Of a stretch of DNA of 64,000 nt, positions 19,274-29,240 are shown piece after piece. A program made the position numbers and the translations under genes. This DNA comes from Isoetes taiwanensis. Its lineage: Eukaryota > Streptophyta > Lycopodiopsida > Isoetales > Isoetaceae. The notes beneath the pieces were generated by a model. That model was not told the origin of the DNA, did no database searches, and worked only from the letters and a program-made list of their open reading frames with translations. Position 1 is the stretch's first letter. Each line of letters starts with the position of its first letter. The stretch spans positions 9,140,445 through 9,204,444 of the forward strand of contig JAJEKV010000008.1 of assembly GCA_021234155.1 (NCBI GenBank). Reading direction: 5' to 3'.

Positions 19274-22138
19274 TCACTCTTGAAGGTGCCCTTCACACTC
19301 TCGCGAAAACACACTAGAACCAACAAGCTTCTTTTGCCTCTTCCGACACTCCACGAATGGAACTGGCCTCACCAATGTTTTTCCATTGAAGTCCTCCACA
19401 ATGGGTAGACTGGGTGCAGCAACAGTGTCTAACTTGCAAGTTGTCAGTCTCTCCAACTTCAAAGTAAGCTCCCGTAGCAGGAAATCCGCCTCCAATGCAA
19501 CCTGTGGGCTACTAGATATGGTCTCCCTAATGCGGGCCATGCTTGCATTTATGCTACTCTCAATTCTTCTGGTGGGGGAAATCTTCTCCTCACCAATGCC
19601 ATCCTCAGGTACAATCTTCTCCTCACCATTGTCATCCTCCAACCCTTGTACCAATGTGCAAGTATCCTCTGGACTGGATGGTGCACTGTCATCAAGAAAA
19701 CCATCATTGTATGCCTCTCCAAATGCCCTCAAGTTCTCCAAACCGCCAGCTTGAGAACCATGCAATGTTCCACAAACCCTTAAAATGTCCTCCTCACTGT
19801 ACTTGGCCATCAATTGGATCACTTTGACCCAGTGTTTGTACATGTTGCTTTTCATACCCCAAGGGCAGTCACAAGATGACCAATGCTCATGGGCAACATC
19901 CACAAGGTAGGGCACGAACACTCGGCTGGCGTCCCATGCATCCATATTTTGACTCCACACTTCTGCCCTCCCTTCTTTGAAGTTCAACCATCTAACAGCC
20001 TCATCAGGAATGACACGTGCCCCTATAATTGTTGTCTCAACTATGTGCTCCTGTCTCTTATTCACTTTGAAACCCTCATCCTTCTTGAACCTGTCATAGA
20101 GAAGGTGTGTTTCCAATCTATAAGTGAGCATGTAGATCAACCAGTCAATCCTCCTACCTCTCAAGGCGTGCTTCGAAACCCCTAGCTTTCTCTTCATTTG
20201 GTTGTGATAAGCCTCTATAGCAGCATTTATCTCTTGGTTGGTATGAGGACACATTCTTGTAGCAATGATACAAGTGGTGATGTTTTTAGTCCAAGTCTTG
20301 TTCATGTACTTAACAACCCTCTTCCAAGATTTGTATTTCTCCTTGAACTCATCCAATAGCCTCAAAGCTTCCCTCTCACAAGCCTCCACATAATCCTTAC
20401 CAAATCTTCCATCCCCTTCCACATGTGCGTTATACATTATGTGGCCAAGGTCCTTAAACATCTCCCCTCTAACCTTCTTGTTCTTCACATGCTTCAAGAG
20501 CATTTTCATCCAATTTCTCCTCACATGCCAAATGCACAATTGTACTCTACAATTAGGCCAAACCTTTTCCAATGCATTAATCTCTGCTTTGGCATCATCA
20601 ACAATAAAACAAGAGGGTTGCCAAGTGGGATCTAGACCATGGATGTGATTCTTCAATGCAAAGAGCCAAGGTCGGATGTCCTCTTCTGCCTAGCTAGACG
20701 AGAGAACCCAAGCAACGGGTACACCATTTCCATGGTCATCGTATACTAGCAAGGTGTACAGGCTATAGCAATGGTCCTTTGTCTTGAAAGTTGAGTCCAT
20801 TGCTACAGCATCATTCTTGCCATGTTCCAAGAGAATCTTCATCTGAAAGGGAGTGATTATCCCTAGAGTAAATGGTACACCTTCTTGGTACAAGAACACT
20901 GATTCTGGGTGCAATTCTACCCAATATCTTGGTGTAACATCCAAGTGTCCAATGCTATCTTCCTGGACAAATTGTAGAGATCATCCATGTGAAGGAATTG
21001 GTCTCTATTCTTCACATTATTCGAATCCGTCCTCTTCTTTAGAGCCCATTGCTCTTCATGCTTCCTGTATGGGGTGTGATTCTGTATCAACTGATTCCTG
21101 GCCCAATCTTTCTTCTCTTTTGATAACTAAGGGGCTACTTCGTGCCTGGTCTTGGCACATTGAGGATCATTAACACCATGCCATACTTTGCCTTCCAGAT
21201 CAATGTGTTCCATCTCATGAAAGGTTATTTTGGTGCATTCGGGTTTCAAATACAATTGCTTCGTGGTGAAATGGCACCTACACCCTCTCTTGATGCTCAT
21301 ACCCCTCTGTCTCTTTGAGTATGATGGGTCAATCCTCTTTGCTTCAGCAACCATAGCTTTGGTTGTCTTGTGCTTTACTTCACGAGGTTGCTTACGGAGA
21401 TCTTTTGGCCCATAGCCACAGTGGTAGCTAAAACAAAAAAATCAAACTTACTGTGTGAAACATTCAAACATATATGCACTAACAAACCATTAGCTAACTT
21501 GCATTAAATAGGGCCACATTAACCACTATTACTAACTAAGGCCACATTAACCACCACTACTAACTAAGGCCACATTAACCACCACCAAAGGCCACGTAGA
21601 CCACCACCTCCCTTTGCCAAATTAAATTGAACTTAGGGCCCTCCAATAACTATGGCCACATTAACCACTTCTAAAGGCCACATTAACCACTACAATCTAA
21701 GGCCACATTAACCACTTATTAAACCACCCAATGCCTGAGGCAACAGACTATGGCCACATTAACCATCACTCAGTTCAAACACTACCTCCCTGCTCGTCAA
21801 CGCGCTTCTTTGCCTGTCCAGTCTCTCTTGACCGAGACCATTGCTTATAAAATGTAGTGTTAAACCCTGGATAATTCTGCTCCCCAGTGATGAAGTCTGA
21901 AACTCTGTTTGTTGGAATATAGCAGCAAGGAACAGCAACCGAGCCACTCTTTGTGACTGTGTGGTGATTTTCCATTTCCCATATCAGATCCTTCCTTGAA
22001 AACGGGCCTGGGGGAGGATCTTGAATGGGGAGGATCTGAAATTCGAAATAATTTGCTGCTTACAGGATTTTCCGAAAAGAATTGAAAAGCCAACAATTGA
22101 AAGCTTACCACCTCCGGATCAATCACGTCGGCCGCCAT
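19274..22138 (-). pseudogene. MULE transposase with FAR1-like zinc finger and SWIM domain (copy 1)
   Basis: The probable first exon starts at ATG 22,136-22,138 (MAADVIDPEV, donor GTAAGC). The second, about 22,050-21,790, reads NHHTVTKSGSVAVPCCYIPT. The third runs from an acceptor near 21,432 to the stop at 19,274. It encodes a FAR1-type DNA-binding finger (KRGCRCHFTTKQLYLKPEC), then the MULE catalytic core: AVAMDSTFKTKDHCYSLYTL with the first Asp, CFIVDDAKAEINALEKVWPN with the second, CIWHVRRNW after it. A SWIM-like finger follows (SCDCPWGMKSNMYKHWVKV) in which the third Cys is Tyr. In-frame TAG codons lie at 21,127 and 20,690, and a 19-base deletion near 20,920 shifts frame relative to copy 2. 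The product would cut and join element ends; this copy is dead. Confidence 0.88.
21510..21765. repeat. Dispersed minisatellite block D, copy 1
   Basis: Eight or so GGCCACATTAACCAC units spaced by unrelated 10-60 base sequence, inside the proposed second intron of the transposase gene. Orientation is reverse relative to array C. Confidence 0.8.
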
Positions 22139-22305
22139 CTCCTACAACCCAACGGATTCAAGTAGTAGCAGGGAAGGGGAAGGACCCGGAAGGGGAATGG
22201 GTAGAAGGGGATTTCTGAAATTCTGATCCGAAGGGAATTTCTTCGAGAGCAAGGCATTTCACTGTCTGAAGCGGTTGAATGACCTTGCCGCGAACTATCC
22301 ATTTC

Positions 22306-22558
22306 AGGTACAGGACACAAATGATTCAAGTGACTTGGGGAGGTACGGTTGGCAGGTTGCAGTTAATGCGGATGGTTGGCATAGCATGGGATATCCATGG
22401 CTGCTCTCGCATGGCATCCCCCTCTGCCCCATGAATGGGGCATGGCTGCAAGAACCCATGGCCATCAAGCAGATCGATGGCATGCATGGTGATGGAGTGG
22501 GCGATATCGGGATTTCTGGCCACATTAACCCGATCCTGCTTGAGATATACGGACTTCC
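22306..22558 (-). repeat. Right terminal inverted repeat of MULE, copy 1
   Basis: Reverse complement of the left end, with the GGTTAATGTGGCC motif at 22,517-22,531. The TSD AAGCACTTG follows at 22,559-22,567. Confidence 0.92.
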
Positions 22559-22985
22559 AAGCACTTGGGCTTTTAGAAAATCCTTCTGCACTGCCCCTCC
22601 ATGGCTAGCTTGCTGAGCATCAATTAAGACTGGCTTAAGAAGGGTTCGGTTAAGAAGCTGATCGCAAACTCTGGATAAAAGCAAGAAGATATTAAGACTT
22701 GCACAGGAGATCGGCATGCAAGATTAGCTCTTTGGTTCTGTTCACGTATTCTGGATTTGGTCATGGCCTCAATTGCTGCTGTTTCCGCTTCCCCATGTGG
22801 TCGATGTCGGCCTCTTTTATAGGTTGATTTGCTTTTTTATAGTAAAGTTGTCTTCTTTGTTAACCAAGGCTATCATCATTTGTATGAGAAGAATAGCCAG
22901 AAAGGGCACGCTCTAGCAAGAAAACGGAAGAGAAAACGGAAAGCATGTCAAAGGTTTATGTCAAAAGCATGTATTATAATGATTA

Positions 22986-23077
22986 AGAGCATTTGCAACA
23001 CACCATGGTGGAATTTAGCTTTGAATTTATAAGCCAAGAGCGTTGGAATCTAGTTGGGGTTCGATTCCCCAAGCTCT
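22986..23077 (+). other. tRNA-like T-arm sequence next to the MULE (copy 1)
   Basis: TTGGGGTTCGATTCCCCAA at 23,054-23,072 folds as a T-arm with the loop TTCGATT and fits the Pol III B-box. AGAGC at 22,985-22,989 could pair with GCTCT at 23,073-23,077. The part in between does not fold as a normal tRNA, so a tRNA-derived repeat is more likely than a functional gene. The same is at 45,185-45,277. Confidence 0.35.
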
Positions 23078-23096
23078 GTTATTTTAATTGCCCATG

Positions 23097-24430
23097 CATC
23101 ATGTTAACTAAACAGAAATATCATTTCTTTATAGGCACTGCATGTTACATGTCAAAGCTCCGAGGGGCTATTGCAATAGCATAGCCACAAAGAGTTGGAG
23201 AAAGGAGGAAAATACAAAAGAATGGCATAGGGAGAGGCATATAGCTACACTTTAGGCCCGAAACATCTGTGCATAGAACTGGCACTAGCATCAAGATCCA
23301 ATAGAGGATTGGAAAAGAATATTATTACTAGAACCAGCTATGCATCTAATTTGGCCCGCTCTAGTTGAGAGACGATCTCAAGCGACAAATGCCACAGCAT
23401 CTGCAACTTCCACCGGAGTTAGCAAAGTGTTCCGAATGCTAAATGTTATTGTTTCAGTGGTAGCTGTAGAAGAGGAGGAATGAGGCCTTGGCCTCTTGTA
23501 TTGGGATGGAGTTCCCTGAGGTTGCTTTCCCCTTCAAGTTGTGTCTTTAAACTAATTACTGATGCATCGCTCCATTGTTGGGTGTTTTTTTGCTAGTGGT
23601 ACACAAAAAAACGAAATTCAAGCACTAAATCAGCACCTTCATAGGTACCACATGTGATCAGTAATCACATTGCCAATATGGTCATTATGTTATACCCATT
23701 AAAAAAACATCCCAATATTTTTTGAAGGGCAATGAAGGCAAGGGAAGGGCAGCTTGAAGGGCAATCAACACTAAATCAGCACTTGTGTCGTGACATGCTA
23801 AAGTGTACGTCACTAGTAAAAAAAGACCCTGTTGTTTATGAGAAACAAGGACCAATCTGCATTCTGGAAGAAAGTTAAAAGTATACATAGGAGAAAAGGC
23901 AGCCAATGAGGATCCATTATCATACCTTACATGATCCGACAATTCAAAGCACGTACTTTCGGATAATTTTCCATTTTTCTCGCCTAGTCTATACTCTTTC
24001 AAATATTGTGTATTCTGCTGCAGCTCATGGTTATAAACACTAGCACACTCTATTTCTCAATTACCATTTGTTACTCCCCAGTCCATATCACCAAATAATT
24101 GTACATATATTACACTGAAAAAATGCTTTACGCAAGAAATCGTCGACATAGATGTTTGACATCATCATATAGCCACCGGTTACAATAAGAAGAATCCGGC
24201 AAAGGCAATTTGATCAAAACGACATCTTCCTAGATCACGTATTTCCATACATTTTACAAGCATTAAGCAAAGATGTCAATGCTGGGATATCATTCTTAAT
24301 AGCATTCGAGTGAATGATTTACATCACTAAAGAAACCAAAGACGCCCCAAAAGTTTAGTCATGCATGCATAGTGCAAACTGTGGGGATGACTTGAAATTC
24401 TTCCATATACTTATAATACTAACAACCTTC
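23097..24430. other. Unassigned DNA after the duplication junction
   Basis: Homology between the two copies stops at 23,096/45,292, so this is the likely junction. I see no gene here, only A/T-rich sequence. Confidence 0.4.
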
Positions 24431-24960
24431 ATCAACTAAACCTGCACCCGGTTGCATGCAATAAGAATACTTGTGAACATCACCCCATTTGGTTTAATAA
24501 ACTTGCTGCATTTTTTCCAAGAAAAAGAAATGTCAAAAGACATTCACCACGTTGAGAATGGTCGGAAATCATTGCATTCCATGAAACTATATTGTCATTT
24601 GGCAACTCAAGGAAAATATTATATGCCTCATTTAAACTTCCACACTTTGCATATATATCAACAAGGGTGCAGCCGATTACAACATTTTGCTCAACTCAAA
24701 ATTTAAATATCATCGATGGACTAACACTTGCCCTTCTCAATTGCTCCAATGGAAGTGCAAGCTTTTAAAATGCTTTCGAAAATGTGAACTTCGTCTTGCT
24801 TAGTGCCATCCTCTTGCATCTTTTCAAAACACTCTAAAGCTAAAACACCTTTCCCATATTGGGCATACCGAAATTCTTGCACCCCATGATATGGCATTTG
24901 GTTTTATGCTGCTTTTGCTTCCATTTCATTCAAACAGTCTAGACCTATCGGACCCTCCCC
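24430..24960 (-). pseudogene. PPR-protein pseudogene
   Basis: On the minus strand, fragments in different frames match plant pentatricopeptide repeats: LALECFEKMQEDGTKQDE and SILKACTSIGAIEKGK near 24,770-24,850, then LVDIYAKCGSLNEAYNIFLE and NDNIVSWNAMISDHSQRGE near 24,560-24,680, then KPNGVMFTSILIACNRV near 24,440-24,500. Several frameshifts and stops separate them. The pattern is that of PLS-class organellar RNA-editing or processing factors. Only about three repeats remain and the copy is dead. Confidence 0.75.
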
Positions 24961-25599
24961 TGGCTGGATTACTTGGCGTTGAGATGTGATAGCCAAGTAA
25001 TCTAGCTCAAAATCCACAACATTTTATCATCCCAATCTACTTTTATTGCAGCTCAAAGCCCTTTCACGACTTAAAGAGCCGCTAAGCCTAAAAATAAAAA
25101 GACACACTAGTAAAAGGCGGGGTTTTACGTAAAAGCTGCATCAGCCATGATGGTGAAGGCCATGGTCGCAAGAGCTTGAAGATAGTCTTCTCTGTATCTG
25201 CACTCTTCCTTTGCCCCAAAGAAACTTCGAGTGGAACTTCGGCATACTATCTACTCTTTTTTGCCCATGCGGTTTATATTTATGTAGTTCATCATCGATC
25301 TCCATCCTCTGTAGTCACATGGATTGCGGGCAACACATGAGGATCTGCCCACAAGTTCATTCCCTTCTTCAATGTTATCTGAGAATCATCCCTGCACCAC
25401 CGGCTTGTGCAGACCTCTCCTTTTTTTTGTGCGTGGATTAAATCCTCTTTTACAAGCTACAATCTTTCCTTTTACTAGATCACGGGTCCAATTGATCTAA
25501 CATACATAAAAGCTGCGCTATCCATAAACCACATTATAAGATCGGACTAAGCTTAAGTTATACAACCGGCATATATGTTAAAGGCCGAGTCATCAAGTT
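24961..25599. other. Unassigned DNA between PPR and subtilase pseudogenes
   Basis: No feature I can support. Short ORFs such as 25,211-25,441 show no family pattern. Confidence 0.4.
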
Positions 25600-26775
25600 A
25601 TCCTATCTTCACTCAAAATCGTGCGAGAAAACGAGTGGATAAAACCTGTTTCTAGTTTGATAGGGCTCGATTCTCACCACGCAATTCACAAAAAGGCGCT
25701 TAGCATTAAAAATAACCAAAAGGAAGTTGAACAATTTCATTTTAAGCTCATACCCTAAAGGTGACATTGTTACCAAAGCGTAACGGTAACATTGGATTGA
25801 AGCCCGTCGATAGTGCTAACAACAATTGTGAGAATACAATGTGCTACATTACGAAACGAGAATAAGGAAAAGGGCCACTATTGCCTCTGAGCGGACAACC
25901 ATGAGTCCATACTCTAGGGCATGAAAAGTGGCTATGGAAGTAGAATCTTCAAGGTAGGAGTCTTGTGGAGCTGCACCAAGTGATACACTCAACACGCCAA
26001 CTCCATCTTGGATTGCTTCATCATATGTTGCAAGTCCCAACACACTTTGTACTGCTTTGCTATTCTAGCGATTACATTCCGATCTTTGGGCGTTTCATTC
26101 GCAAAACCCTAACAGATTTGCACCTTCCACAAAACTCCCTCGGGCTATTGATGAAGTATGAGTTCCATGCCCATCGGCATCCCTTGAGACTTAAAATTCC
26201 CTGTAATGCTCTCATTTAAAGAAGATCCCAGCCATGCTTCATACCGTTTTGAGAAATATTTGACCTCTATCAACTTCCTATTGTAAGCATTAGCCTACTA
26301 ATCAAAATCTTGTAAAACCACGAGTAATTATGCATTTTATTCTAACCCCTTGCGGTTTGTCGAGCTAAATTGAGTCCCATTCATACACGAGCATTTCCAT
26401 CTTTTAGGTATTGGACACACTAAACTATCGTCATAGCTGTTGGATTACGGCCATACACTTGAGATGCGGAGACATAATTATTAACTCAATATTCACACCA
26501 CCAGTATGTAACTAGCTACGTATCCGAAAATCCGACGATGACATCGAGTCCAAAATCGGTCTTGTTCGGAGAAATCGCTTGAGTGTCACACGAAATTAGC
26601 TATTTCATTAACCAACCCAAGAAAATCCCACAATAGAGTGGTATGCAATTTGGACTCATTTCTTGTGCTTTGCCTATGTGGAAGCCGAACGAGGCGAAGA
26701 AGATTGGGGAACTATAGGCGGCGTGGCGTGAAGGTTGTGACGGCGTGCCTTTGTGTATAGGCTAGAACTGTACGA
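25600..26775 (-). pseudogene. Subtilisin-like serine protease pseudogene, longer copy
   Basis: Read on minus from about 26,770: HTTLLWDFLGL, the Asp box (DVIVG), WPESNSYDD, IPKRWKC, KLIEVKYFSKRYEAWLGSSL, the catalytic-His box DADGHGTHTSSIARGSFVEG near 26,140-26,170, ATYDEAIQDGVGVLSVSLG near 25,970-26,030, EDSTSIATFHALEYGLMVV near 25,880, and remnants of the STIDR-SNVTLGNNVTF block near 25,770-25,810. Frames change at least six times. The oxyanion-Asn and catalytic-Ser regions are not present. It reads continuously across the homology boundary at 26,143, showing that 25,600-26,143 belongs to the same original locus as the copy at 1-660. Confidence 0.82.
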
Positions 26776-26788
26776 AATCGTGCACCTC

Positions 26789-26847
26789 GGGTTAGGCAAC
26801 CCTACTTAAAAAAAATTATTATATTGTTTAGCAGGGTTGCCTAACCC
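26789..26847. repeat. 15-bp perfect hairpin (copy 2)
   Basis: Duplicate of the hairpin at 648-706, arms 26,789-26,803 and 26,833-26,847. Confidence 0.6.
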
Positions 26848-27151
26848 CCTGCCCACTTTCTTGCGTTCTTAGCTATGCCACGTGTCCTGCCACGTCAGCC
26901 AAAATAATTAACAGTCGTCGGATTTCATATTTAGCAATCCAACGGTCACGAATATTCTAAAAATTCCAGGTAATTCAGTATCTCCTTAGTCGTGGCCTTC
27001 TACACCCGGCTTATATTCACTACTCTGGCATGCGGCTCCCACAGCATCCTCGATTTCTTACTCGGCTTTGGAAGAAGATGAGCTTCCGTTCCGGCCATGA
27101 AAACAGTTGAATCAGGTTCTGTATTCTATGCCACATTTTTGTGCATCAAGA

Positions 27152-28387
27152 CTTCAATTTAGGTTCGTGCTTTGTCAGCTAAACTAAATTCCTCTTCTTC
27201 GAGCTCCGGCCTCTGGCACAAGTCATCGCTGCTATTGAACCGTCCAGGTCCTTCTATATCTTATATTCCGGTTGTATTGCAGATGGGCCTCAAGAGAGCT
27301 TTCTTCCAATTCTATTGCAGATGGGCCTCAAGTACGAAAAGATGTATGAGGTACCCAGGATGGGTGGTTGTTCTTTCTTCCTTGTGAATGCATTGTATGG
27401 TAGCAAGTGTAATTACTAAATCAAGGATCAGGAAAGCGGTTCGGCTAAGTAATCTATTTGTTTTTTGCAGGAATGATGACTGGGTCCAAAACAGGTTTAA
27501 AGCAGGTTTTGATCAAGAGTGGGCTCAAGATCTTTTACATCCACCAACATATGATCCTGTTGCAAAAGCAAGTAGGAATACATTCATACTGAAAAAAACC
27601 AAAGAAGAAGGGATATGTTTGCTTTCGGAAAATTCCCTTCTTCCAGCATCACCTCCGGCCTCCGGTGCAAGTAGCCGCTTCTGCCATTTTTCCTCTTGCT
27701 CTTCGATTTCGGCGAGGTATCCTTGATAAGCCATTTTTTTGAGCTTTTTCAATCGCGAATCGCATTGACTTGGACTTTCAAAAGATGCTGGCAGTGCAAG
27801 AACTGGAACTGTTGCATGAAATATGGCTTTCATATGTGGTTCTGAGGCTTGGCATGGAAAACTACATAGGTAAGCAAACTAACACCTAGTTCTTAAATTT
27901 CTTGATTTCATTTTGGCATTGGTATATTCCTTCTTGGTGCACCATCAAGAACCCATCCTTGCTGCTATTACATGGCAAAATTACTGTCTTCGTTATAAGC
28001 TTCTGGAAAGTTTTGGCTGAACATTTATCTTGGCAAAGAATTACTTCAATGGGTATTGAGTTTCGAGAGCTAGCATAATACATGCCCGATTTTGTCATAT
28101 TTAGAGCTCTATGTCTTCTTCATGCACTCTCTAGATGAGCCTTAGGCAATAACGCACTCATACGACTGCTTCCTCCCATAATATTCTTAGGACAACAGAA
28201 AATATAACCTTAAGATGATTTAATTCTAAGTTCAATGTAGTCATGTTGATTTGATTCAATATGTATTAAAAGGCCCAAGTTTTCATTTCATTATGGAAGC
28301 ATATTTGCAGAATGAGAACTTGAGCAGTGGGAAGGAGGATTTGATGAAAGAATGCAAGTCAAAAAAAGACAATGCAACTCATGTGTA
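27152..28387 (+). pseudogene. Unrecognised exon-like gene fragment (copy 2)
   Basis: Counterpart of 1,100-2,337, with the same NDDWVQNRFKAGFDQEWAQD stretch and LDFQKMLAVQELELLHEIW exon before a GTAAGC donor. Product unknown. Confidence 0.35.
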
Positions 28388-28402
28388 TGATTTTATGCAC
28401 AA

Positions 28403-29227
28403 GCATGCCATTCCAGTTTCTACTCCTATCCTTGCCATGTACAGCCTAAAGTAAAATTTACCAAATTTTGTGTATCTGCCTATTGTTACATCTATGGAGT
28501 CATTTGGAAGCTCCCTCTCTCAACATAAACCAGGTGCAGTTGTAGGTAATGCACCACGATTTGCTGTTGCTAAAGGGTATGGAAGTTATGTTGCCACTAT
28601 GTCAGGATGCACAACTACTCCATCTGTAACTACAGCCAACATATGATGATGTTAGTGGTTCACTTTATGAAGAAAGCAATATGTATGTTTCAAGTCAACA
28701 GGTAAAATAAGTGTGCACATTTATAAATAGCATTCTCTGTCTTTGTAAAATAAATTTTGTGCCATTGTAGAGGGCTGGATGCAACAACTCTCTAGAGATA
28801 TGAGGCAACTGCATCGGAACCTACTATCTACTGCAACTTACAAGGATGGGGGCAGCACATGCCATATACACATACACGCAACAGTCTGCATATACATATC
28901 TTGGTGGTGCATTTGCAAATATTTACCACCCTTCACAGTCTGAACCTTCAGTGCACATCAGTTGCTACAGTAGCCACAAACAGGGAGGTGGAAGCGTTCA
29001 TGCAACTCAAGTTGCAACATACCAACAAATGCAGCACGCACAATAGACATGGAATGGCAATTATTTAATCTGTTCTAAAATCTGGAAAAGAAATGTTGTT
29101 CCTGTTGTGCTTAGTACTGGCAGAACGTCCCAATAATAGTCTGGTCCTTCCAATGTCGAGAACTACAAAAGATGCTATCCACTCTCGATGGTGATAATAA
29201 GGTTGAGAAGAAAAATAGAATACATTC
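28403..29227 (+). pseudogene. Unrecognised Gln/Tyr/His-rich gene fragment, ancestral orientation
   Basis: This is the unrearranged counterpart of the inverted block in copy 1. Exon-like stretches read MESFGSSLSQHKPGAVVGNA near 28,492, SLYEESNMYVSSQ near 28,660 ahead of a GTAAAA donor, and MGAAHAIYTYTQQSAYTYLG at 28,846 running to a stop at 29,044. The composition is like the low-complexity tail of a plant RNA-binding or transcription factor, but I cannot place it. CATTC at 29,223-29,227 is the empty LTR-element target. Confidence 0.35.
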
Positions 29228-29240
29228 TCTAACATTCCTA

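Larger units (their letters stand above)
9746..22558 (-). mobile_element. Giant Mutator-like element (12.8 kb), copy 1
   Basis: The ends are long inverted repeats (9746-about 10,025 and about 22,306-22,558) starting GGAAGTCTGTATATATC and flanked by the perfect 9-bp TSD AAGCACTTG. Inside are a minus-strand MULE transposase (19,274-22,138), a plus-strand ORF chain ending in a Ulp1-like fragment (14,157-16,100), an unrecognised plus-strand ORF (10,338-11,079), an unrecognised minus-strand ORF (17,948-18,660), and four blocks of a GGTTAATGTGGCCAT minisatellite. MULEs carrying Ulp1-like proteases are known in plants (KI-MULE/Kaonashi type). The size and satellite load here are unusual. Copy 2 carries the same insertion, so insertion predates the duplication. 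Confidence 0.92.

Noticed and set aside
22275-22717. ORFs of 113 and 137 codons at the right MULE end
   Set aside because: They are translations of the terminal inverted repeat, and the same peptides appear from the left TIR; non-coding.
23054-23072. Functional tRNA gene
   Set aside because: Only the T-arm is convincing; D-arm and anticodon arm do not fold, so a tRNA-derived repeat is likelier.
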